Source: Bacteroidales bacterium
GTDB lineage: Bacteria; Bacteroidota; Bacteroidia; Bacteroidales; JAAUTT01
Length of the DNA: 5,089 nt
Reading direction: 5' to 3'
Assembly: GCA_012031335.1 (NCBI GenBank)
Contig: JAAUTT010000428.1
Location: 1-5,089 of the forward strand
Shown here: positions 1 to 5,089 of the stretch, piece by piece
Layout: each line of letters starts with the position of its first letter
How positions within the stretch are numbered: position 1 is the first letter of the stretch
Position numbers and translations under genes: made by a program
The notes under the pieces: generated by a model
Told to the model about the DNA's origin: nothing
What the model saw: only the letters and a program-made list of their open reading frames with translations
Databases searched by the model: none

Positions 1-1070
1 AAAAAATGGCGGGCAAAAAAACCGCTGACTTATTCCGATTTCAGAAAGTTGCTCGAAAACAAGGATATCGATGCGGTGATTATTGCCACGCCCGACCATT
101 GGCATGTGGTAATGATGATAATGGCACTTGAAGCCGGCAAGCATGTGTATGTGGAAAAACCTATGGGGCATAGCATTGAGGAATGCCTGCTCATGGAAAA
201 GGTAGCCGCAAAATATCCCAAACTGGCTATCCAGGTGGGGATGTGGCAACGCAGCTCCCCGCATTGGTTCGATGCCTGTGATTTTGTTCAGTCAGGTAAA
301 TTGGGCAGCGTAAACCTGGTAAAAGCCTGGGTCTACAAGGGTATGGATTTTCCTGTTGAGAAGAAAGAAGACTCCAATCCACCCGATTATGCCGACTATG
401 ATATGTGGTTGGGACCTGCCCCCCTGCGTCCATTTAACGAAAACCGCTTTCACTATAACTTTCGCTGGTATTGGGACTATGCAGGCGGAGCCATGACCGA
501 CTGGGGGGTTCACCTGCTCGATTTTGCCATGCTGGGCATGAAAGCCGGATACCCCGATACCATTACACCCGGGGGTGGTATTTACCTGCATCAGCCTGGA
601 ACAATAGAAACACCCGATATCCAGCAAGCCATCTATAACTATCCTACCCATACGATGATGTGGGAATGCGGTCTGAGTCCCGGCATGGGACCTTATGGTA
701 TGGATCATGGCATCGCATTTATAGGCACCCGGGGCACCCTGGTAGCCTCACGGAAAGGATGGAGGGTGGTTCCCGAGAAAAAGAACGAGGACAACACCGA
801 CTGGATAGAAGCTGTACCTATGCAGGAACCCAAAGGCGGATTAATGATCATGTGAAAAACTTCCTGGATGCTGTTCGATCGGGCGATAAACTTAATGCAC
901 CTGTAGCAATAGGATCCAAGGTAGCCATCGTATCCGAAATGGGTAATATCGCATTACGTGTTGGGCAGCGCCTGCATTGGGATAATGAGGCAATGAAATT
1001 TAAAGAGGAAGAAGGTAACAAGCTGATAGGTCTCCAATACCGGGATGCCTGGAAGCTGAAAAAAGTGTAA
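1..1070 (+). CDS. Gfo/Idh/MocA family oxidoreductase, 5'-partial, one frame break near 840
   Basis: NAD(P)-dependent sugar or sugar-derivative oxidoreductase family; the substrate cannot be told from sequence. The frame is open from base 1 (codons at 1, 4, 7...), so the true start and the Rossmann GxGxxG are off the window. Visible marks in order: YSDFRKLLENKDIDAVIIAT, TPDHWH (around 94-111), the family EKP motif with its catalytic-type Lys (154-162), then the C-terminal domain with DMWLGPAP, FRWYWDYAGGAMTDWGVHLL (about 463-522) and the late VKNFLDAVRSG. The first frame stops at 853-855 just after PKGG, while family-typical sequence continues in frame 3 from INDHVKNF (840) to TAA at 1068-1070. 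One base missing at about 838-842 (for example GGA-ATT reduced to GGATT) explains this: the span is 1070 bases, one short of 357 codons. A terminator follows. The family is certain from the motifs; whether the gene is truly broken is not. A role in glycan catabolism is inferred from the sulfatase further along. Confidence 0.9.
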
Positions 1071-1078
1071 TAAATATT

Positions 1079-1129
1079 CATGTTACCGGAAAACTGCAAT
1101 AGAATTTCGGTAACATGTATGTTTTGTTT
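1079..1129 (+). terminator. Hairpin terminator after the oxidoreductase
   Basis: Left arm 1079-1092 (CATGTTACCGGAAA) pairs with right arm 1105-1117 (TTTCGGTAACATG): 13 base pairs with one bulged G at 1089 and a 12-base loop. A T-rich run with interruptions (TATGTTTTGTTT, 1118-1129) follows on the + strand. The hairpin begins 8 bases after the oxidoreductase stop, as expected for a factor-independent terminator. The opposite side lacks a comparable T-run, so it probably does not serve the convergent gene. Confidence 0.75.
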
Positions 1130-1272
1130 CCTAGCCACCTTTTTGGTAATTGGTTTATTACAAGCATGCATGACAGGGACTGCTAGATATAGTTATTATT
1201 TAGTTGCATTTCTTCATGCCTATAGTGTTTAAGTGTTTAAAATTTAATTTTTTACATTACCTGTTCTGTAAA

Positions 1273-1891
1273 CTAAAAGTCAACAGTTAAAGGTAAGGTT
1301 ATACCATAAAAAAGAAAACTTGTCTCCTTACCGCCGCTGGCTATAAATTGGATTGCAGGAGCAACGCCAATCCGTCCGGCTTTAAGGTATAATCCAAATG
1401 AAGAAATACCTCCCAAGCCAAAAGATGTTTGCTTATCGTAAAAATTAAGGGTCGGATTTGAAGGATCTTGTTTAATTCTGTAAATTTTATAGGAAAAAGC
1501 GCCAATTGCCAGATTAAAATCAATTCCGATGTGCTTGCCTCCAAAGTGTGGGTTAATGCCTCCATAAACGCCACCGCCATTGCTTACCAAATCAGAACCA
1601 TATCCATCTGGCACACTTGGGTCTGTTTCATGTTGCATTGCGCCAAACTCAAATATGGATCCAGCAAGCAGGTTTAGATTCTTTAACCTTGTTGGCATGT
1701 TAACTTCAATATTGAGTCCATTAAAATGTCCCGGATCATATTCCTCACCATATCTGATTAAATAAAAATCATCGGAATTATATTTGTTGGAATGGTAACA
1801 ATAGCCCATTTTAACGGTAATTCTGTTGTTGTCGTCTTGGCACAGGCCTTTAGAACAAACGAGAATTAACAAAAAAAATACTATTTTTCAT
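1273..1891 (-). CDS. Small exported protein, probable outer-membrane beta-barrel, frame break in the signal peptide
   Basis: I do not recognise a named family. The protein reads from TTG at 1872 for 199 residues, but the better start is ATG at 1889-1891, 18 bases further upstream and in another frame. Removing one T from the 8-T run (A8 on the + strand, 1871-1878) joins them and gives MKNSIFLLILVCSKGLCQDD: two N-terminal residues with Lys, a hydrophobic core and a likely signal-peptidase I site before Gln. The span of 619 bases is then 205 codons plus stop. The mature part, about 185 residues, is rich in Gly, aromatic residues and alternating polar/apolar stretches (for example FNLAIGAFSYKIY, GRIGVAPAIQFIASGG) and ends in ...LPLTVDF; a terminal Phe is the usual barrel-assembly signal. 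The size suits an 8-stranded barrel. There is no lipobox. It is transcribed alone, towards the oxidoreductase, from a probable promoter box at 1934-1941. The membrane location is inference. Confidence 0.65.
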
Positions 1892-2498
1892 ACGATATAA
1901 GATTATGTAGGTTTAACGTTGGTGTCTAAGTGCCAAATGTAATTAAATCGAAAAAACATGGTTAATCATAAATTTGGTCTGTGATCAGAATTCAAGTCAA
2001 GATCGAAAGCAAAATACAAAAAGTGAAGAATTGGGTCAAGATATTGAATGAATTTGGATACATTTTAAATAATGACCAAAGAAGTTAAACCTGAGTAATT
2101 ATAGACTAACGGTGTTTGGTCTGGTCTTCAATTTACCTCTGAAACTTCTGCCATCCAGCGACGATGCCTGCGAAGACACCCACCGAACAATTTCCGAAAA
2201 CTGAATATTCCCGAGATTTCCTTTGATAACCAAATACGGCGGGTATTGGATTTTTTAAAGAAGGAATATAAGAGAGTGTTTGGTTAGCGCTTTTTCTGTT
2301 AAGGCTTTAATAAAACCTGGAAACTTTATAATACTAAAGGGTTTACACTAAAATATGTTCAAGTGGGGAAGGCCTTTCCATGATTCCGGTATGTTTAGGT
2401 CCTTCAACCTGATTCTGGCGAATTGAGACATATTGTATGAATGACATAAATTCAGCATCTTGAATAAAGCCTAAGATATTGCCAATAATAGATGGTAG
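1892..2498. other. Intergenic stretch with no assignable gene
   Basis: About 600 AT-rich bases between the barrel gene and the Rpn-like gene. No RNA gene, inverted-repeat ends or recognisable protein family is visible. Three short stop-bounded frames read in a protein-like way but have no clear start or relatives that I know: + frame 1969-2088, + frame 2105-2287 (ends in LDFLKKEYKRVFG), and - frame 2343-2498, which is in the same frame as the Rpn-like gene directly after its stop (ends in MERPSPLEHILV). They may be chance or remnants of older genes. The promoter box at 1934-1941 lies inside this stretch. Confidence 0.5.
1934..1941 (-). promoter_or_regulatory. Candidate -7 promoter box for the barrel-protein gene
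   Basis: On the minus strand this reads TACATTTG, an exact match to the Bacteroidota -7 consensus TAnnTTTG. It lies about 42 bases upstream of the ATG at 1891, which leaves room for a short AT-rich leader. I see no convincing TTTG-like -33 element 19-21 bases further upstream, so support rests on one 8-base box and its position. Confidence 0.4.
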
Positions 2499-3382
2499 TT
2501 ATGCATTGCTCGGACCGGTTTTATGCATTAGTTTTTTAATCTGCTCTTCTGTCAATCCTGTTAATTCCACAATTTCGTTTAAAGGCTTACCCAATTTAAC
2601 AGCATTTAAGGCTACTTTTTCAATTCCCTTTTCAATTCCTTCCATAACACCTTCTTCTCTGGCCGTTTCAAGGGAATTCTTTAAATCGCGGTAATATTTT
2701 AAGCTGTCCTCGTACGAGCGTACCTGCTCGGCGGTAAACTTAGCTATTTCGGCCGTTTCGAACAGCTTGTCAAATATCTGCTCCTTTAACTTATCGGGAA
2801 CCCTGTCGAGTTTGTTTAAATTTCGCAAAACATAGAGCCATTTGTCAAACCTTGTTTCAAGCTCCTCGACTGATTTGCAGAACTTTGGCATTTCCAGGTA
2901 TATAAACGTGAGTTTATCGTAGAACACCTTATGGGTATCTATGTCGGTGAGTTTAACATCGTACCTTAACTTATCGGGTTCATCTTTGTCCGATTCGAAT
3001 ACAAAATCGAGGATTGCAATGGTATACACTGCCTTAAGCTCATAGTCCCAATCGGCCCGTTTGGCTTGCTCTCTTATTGGGAAGGTCGAATAATAAACTG
3101 TTCTGTCTTTAAAGAAATTTTGTTTTGTTTTTGGAGTTCAACGATAAATTTTTCACCTTTTTCGTTTTCGCAATATAAATCGAAGATAGCTCTTCTATCG
3201 GCCTCTGCAGCTCCTAAATGTTCGGTTTTCATGTAGGTCAGATGCTTAATAGGGCCTTGTTCTTCCTTTAACAACTCATTTAAAAAGTCTATCAGCAGAT
3301 CTTTGTTGAGCTCTTCCCCGAAAAGCTTCTTGAATCCGTAATCGGTAAAAGGATTGATATATCTTTCAACAAATTCTGCCAT
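2499..3382 (-). CDS. Rpn/PD-(D/E)XK family nuclease-transposase, one frame break near 3127
   Basis: Member of the Rpn-like recombination-promoting nuclease / PDDEXK_2 transposase family common in Bacteroidota. Counting from ATG at 3382: YINPFTDYGFKKLFGEE near residues 8-24, then the PD-(D/E)XK core with D68 (AIFDLY) and E82-x-Q84 (VELQK), then a Glu/Lys-rich helical half. The end has EG/EKG repeats and a short helix pair (LTGLTEEQIKKL) usual for the family. The first frame stops at 3074 soon after ELQK. The correct sequence resumes in the other frame as FFKDRTVYYSTFPIREQAKR. Adding one base between 3127 and 3128 (restoring Q-K-A-K-Q-N-F-F) makes 294 residues plus stop from the 884-base span, a usual family length. 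The upstream TTG at 3400 falls inside the promoter box, which favours ATG 3382. Its host function is uncertain; the family is linked to DNA cleavage and recombination. It stands alone, with large gaps on both sides. Confidence 0.9.
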
Positions 3383-3397
3383 GTTGTTAATTTTCAG

Positions 3398-3405
3398 CAA
3401 ATATA
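3398..3405 (-). promoter_or_regulatory. Candidate -7 promoter box for the Rpn-like gene
   Basis: The minus strand reads TATATTTG, an exact match to TAnnTTTG, 15 bases before ATG 3382. The expected -33 position, 19 bases upstream, holds only a T-run (TTTT, around 3425-3428) rather than TTTG, a weak half. The implied leader is very short, about ten bases, and AT-rich, with no Shine-Dalgarno. This box decides the start: an alternative TTG start at 3400 would overlap it. Confidence 0.5.
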
Positions 3406-3523
3406 CAAAATTTTGATTTGCCGAAAAATCTGTGGAATTTAGTAAGGTTGATCGTTAGTCCTAAGAAGAGCATCCGGAATCCATTAAGATGTTGATAAAT
3501 AGGTAAATGACCTTTCCTATTTT

Positions 3524-3551
3524 GAGCTTTCAGCTTCGTGCTTTGAGCTTT
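3524..3551. repeat. Four tandem imperfect heptamers
   Basis: Reads GAGCTTT, CAGCTTC, GTGCTTT, GAGCTTT in direct succession, with consensus (G/C)(A/T)GCTT(T/C). The first and last units are identical. It sits two bases from the C-rich tract that follows, so the two arrays form one low-complexity block. Confidence 0.7.
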
Positions 3552-3552
3552 T

Positions 3553-3577
3553 CCCCTAACCCTTTAACCCTTAACCC
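3553..3577 (-). repeat. Telomere-like G-rich tract with canonical G-quadruplex pattern
   Basis: On the + strand the units are CCCTAA, CCCTTTAA, CCCTTAA, CCC. On the minus strand this gives four G-runs of 3, 3, 3 and 4 separated by loops TTAA, TTAAA and TTA, which meets the usual G3+ N1-7 rule for a potential quadruplex. It lies about 170 bases upstream of the Rpn-like start, on that gene's coding strand. Folding is a prediction only. Confidence 0.65.
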
Positions 3578-3753
3578 AAAAGCATTCAACTCTTTCGATT
3601 TGGCATTATGTAACCCTTGTAAGTTAAGTAGTGCACCGACCCATCTCTAAGCTGATGTGCCAAGGTATGGAATTTGCAAAGAAGTCTCACCTTAGATAAC
3701 TGAAGCAGAGCCTGTATATAAATACCGAACCAGTAATTCTCTTTATTATTATA

Positions 3754-3773
3754 AATCCAACCCAATCCAACCC
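3754..3773. repeat. Two-copy 10-bp direct repeat, G-rich on minus strand
   Basis: AATCCAACCC occurs twice back to back (3754-3763 and 3764-3773). On the minus strand it provides four G-runs of 2-3 bases (GGG, GG, GGG, GG) with loops of 2-3 bases, the pattern of a possible two-layer quadruplex. It lies about 160 bases upstream of the sulfatase start. Confidence 0.6.
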
Positions 3774-3838
3774 AAAACTATTTAGTTTTCCAACCCATTC
3801 ATACAAAAATGCCTCATGATGGGTAAGGCAGTAAACAA

Positions 3839-3850
3839 ATACCATGGTAT
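3839..3850. promoter_or_regulatory. 12-bp perfect palindrome upstream of the sulfatase
   Basis: ATACCATGGTAT is a perfect inverted repeat 84 bases before the sulfatase ATG, closely followed by GGTTACC (3851-3857). A dimeric regulator could bind here, but I cannot match it to any known operator and a 12-bp palindrome can arise by chance. Confidence 0.25.
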
Positions 3851-3934
3851 GGTTACCGCGATACTAAAAATCATCCGGGAAGCACCATTTCAACCCGAAA
3901 AATTCATACATTCAACCTCCCATTAACTAATTAA

Positions 3935-5089
3935 ATGAAAAACCTGCTTCTTGCCACTACCTGCCTGGCAGCCACCGCAGCCTGCGGACAGGCTAAAAAG
4001 GAAAAACCAGCCCGTTTGCCAAATATCGTAATTATTTATGCCGACGACCTTGGATATGGCGATGTTGGCGCTTATGGCGCTACCCGCATGAAAACACCGA
4101 ATCTGGATATGCTCGCCAATGGGGGCGTCCGGTTTACCAGTGGCTATGCTACTTCGGCCACCAGCACGCCCAGCCGCTATGCACTGCTCACAGGACAGTA
4201 TCCATGGCGAAACCAGGAGGCAAAAATACTACCCGGTTCAGCGCCGTTGATTATCGATACAGCACAGATGACCCTTCCCAAAATGTTAAAGGGAAAAGGA
4301 TATCACACCGGTGTTGTTGGCAAGTGGCACCTGGGATTGGGGACCGGCATGGTTGACTGGAACCGGCATATTGCTCGCGGCCCAAAGGAGGTGGGTTTTG
4401 ACTATGCCTTTATCATGGCCGCCACCCAGGACCGCACCCCAACGGTTTTCGTGGAAAACGGACTGGTGGCCGGACTGGAAAAAAAACGACCCTCTTTTGG
4501 TGGATTATGAAAAGAATTTTGAAGGAGAACCCACCGGAATTGATTCTCCGCAATTATGCACAATGAAATGGCACCACGGGCATAACAATTCCATTCACAA
4601 CGGAATTCCCCGCATCGGTTTTCAAAAAGGAGGCAAATCGGCTATGTGGGTTGATGAGGATATGGCCGACAATTTTCTTGCAAAAGCACAGCAATATATC
4701 CGGGATAACAAAAACAAACCGTTCTTTCTTTATTACGCTTTGCAACAGCCTCACGTTCCCCGCACACCACATCAACGTTTTGTCGGCAGTTCGGGAATGG
4801 GGCCACGGGGTGATGCTATTGTGGAAGCCGACTGGTGTGTAGGTGAATTTATAAAAACACTCGAAACAGAAGGCTTGCTCGAAAATACGCTGATCATTTT
4901 CTCAAGCGATAATGGACCGGTGTTGAACGATGGCTATTACGACGATGCAGTGGAAAAATTGGGCGATCATAAACCGGCAGGTCCGCTTCGGGGTGGCAAA
5001 TACAGTTTGTTCGAAGCAGGTACAAGGGTTCCGTTTATGGTTTACTGGAAAGGTAAAATAGAGCCAACGGTTTCGGATGCAGTTGTTTC
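3935..5089 (+). CDS. Ser-type sulfatase (S1 family), signal-bearing, 3'-partial, one frame break at the A8 run 4479-4486
   Basis: Hydrolyses a sulfate ester, most likely on a polysaccharide or oligosaccharide outside the cytoplasm. The start is ATG 3935, directly after an in-frame TAA at 3932, with an AT-rich leader. Residues 1-17 form a signal peptide; Cys17 (TAAC) gives a weak lipobox, so a lipoprotein is likely but not certain. D37-D38 (ADDLGYGD) are metal ligands. S77-T-P-S-R81 followed by LLTG is the formylglycine signature with Ser at the modified position, so activation needs an anaerobic sulfatase-maturating enzyme, not in view. KWHLG (K130, H132) is an active-site motif. The first frame stops at 4508-4510 after the A8 run. 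With seven A the protein continues as LEKNDPLLVDYEKNFEGEP through WHHGHNNSIHNGIPRIGF, QQPHVPRTP, SSDNGPV (metal-binding D and N, 4908-4913) and PLRGGKYSLFEAGTRVPF to the window end. About 384 residues are visible; the C-terminus is missing. The substrate is not determinable; some relatives act on galactose-type sugars, which is only a guess. Confidence 0.93.

Larger units (their letters stand above)
3406..3934. other. Repeat-bearing intergenic region between divergent genes
   Basis: About 530 bases separating the Rpn-like gene (-) from the sulfatase (+). It carries the heptamer array, the telomere-like tract, the 10-bp direct repeat and the palindrome listed separately. Between them, 3586-3777 on the minus strand is a 63-codon stop-bounded frame with protein-like reading (for example HTLAHQLRDGSVHYLTYKGY near its end) but no ATG start at its beginning. 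No tRNA or rRNA is visible. I found no exact TAnnTTTG box pointing towards the sulfatase; the nearest is an off-spaced TATTTTG around 3519-3525. Confidence 0.55.

Noticed and set aside
292..708. 138-codon minus-strand open frame opposite the oxidoreductase
   Set aside because: It is antisense to a clearly conserved coding region, with no family features; a shadow of the real frame.
848..1171. 107-codon minus-strand open frame across the oxidoreductase end and terminator
   Set aside because: It runs through the conserved C-terminal part of the oxidoreductase and through the hairpin; no recognisable protein content.
1341..1580. Alternative minus-strand frame within the barrel-protein gene
   Set aside because: It overlaps the frame with the barrel-like pattern and C-terminal Phe, and has no signal sequence or motif.
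2366..2378. Near-palindrome GGAAGGCCTTTCC as a regulatory site or element end
   Set aside because: Only the central AAGGCCTT is perfectly symmetric, there is no partner copy elsewhere in the window, and no gene start is nearby.
2430..3480. Terminal inverted repeats or target-site duplication around the Rpn-like gene
   Set aside because: I compared the flanks and saw no matching ends; the family is not generally bounded by obvious repeats, so insertion boundaries cannot be drawn.
3520..3580. CRISPR array in the repeat block
   Set aside because: Units are 6-8 bases and directly contiguous, with no spacers or 25-40 base repeats.
3630..3665. Possible hairpin around GCACCGACCC...GATGTGCC
   Set aside because: Only short CATC/GATG pairing survives, with an asymmetric bulge; no T-run follows and no RNA family is recognised.
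3601..3720. tRNA or small structured RNA in the intergenic region
   Set aside because: No cloverleaf arms, T-loop consensus or CCA-adjacent acceptor pairing could be found.
4554..4775. Minus-strand open frame under the sulfatase second half
   Set aside because: The plus strand here carries conserved sulfatase sequence (WHHGHNNSIHNG, QQPHVPRTP), so the antisense frame is a shadow.

Overview
The window looks like a piece of a Bacteroidota genome, probably a free-living or marine-type Bacteroidales/Marinilabiliales relative. The signs are a Ser-type sulfatase, a Gfo/Idh/MocA oxidoreductase of a kind common in glycan-degrading Bacteroidota, a PD-(D/E)XK (Rpn-like) transposase-family protein typical of that phylum, AT-rich leaders without a clear Shine-Dalgarno, and two matches to the Bacteroidota -7 promoter box TAnnTTTG. 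The taxonomic call is inference, since no rRNA or tRNA is present.

Layout, left to right. 1-1070 (+): a Gfo/Idh/MocA oxidoreductase whose N-terminus lies off the window, followed by a hairpin terminator (1079-1129). 1273-1891 (-): a small exported protein, probably an outer-membrane beta-barrel, convergent with the oxidoreductase. 1892-2498: about 600 AT-rich bases with no gene I can name, apart from a promoter box for the barrel gene. 2499-3382 (-): an Rpn/PDDEXK-type nuclease-transposase with its own promoter box. 3406-3934: about 530 bases of intergenic DNA holding a four-copy heptamer array, a telomere-like C-rich/G-rich tract, a second two-copy G-rich repeat and a 12-bp palindrome. 3935-5089 (+): a Ser-type sulfatase with a signal peptide, running off the right edge.

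The sulfatase and oxidoreductase fit a locus for breaking down sulfated polysaccharide: the sulfatase would remove sulfate esters outside the cytoplasm, and Gfo/Idh/MocA enzymes act on sugars or sugar derivatives. The stretch between them, with a mobile-type nuclease gene and repeats, looks like an insertion or rearrangement zone.

The most striking property is that all four recognisable genes are out of frame by exactly one base. In each case a single-base correction restores one continuous protein. Two breaks sit in 8-base A/T homopolymers (sulfatase; signal peptide of the barrel protein), and the other two are one-base losses. Uncorrected sequencing errors are the simplest reading. Slippage at the two homopolymers or genuine decay cannot be excluded. 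I did not find a convincing new biological system here. The repeat-rich intergenic region at 3524-3850 is the part least explained by known genes.
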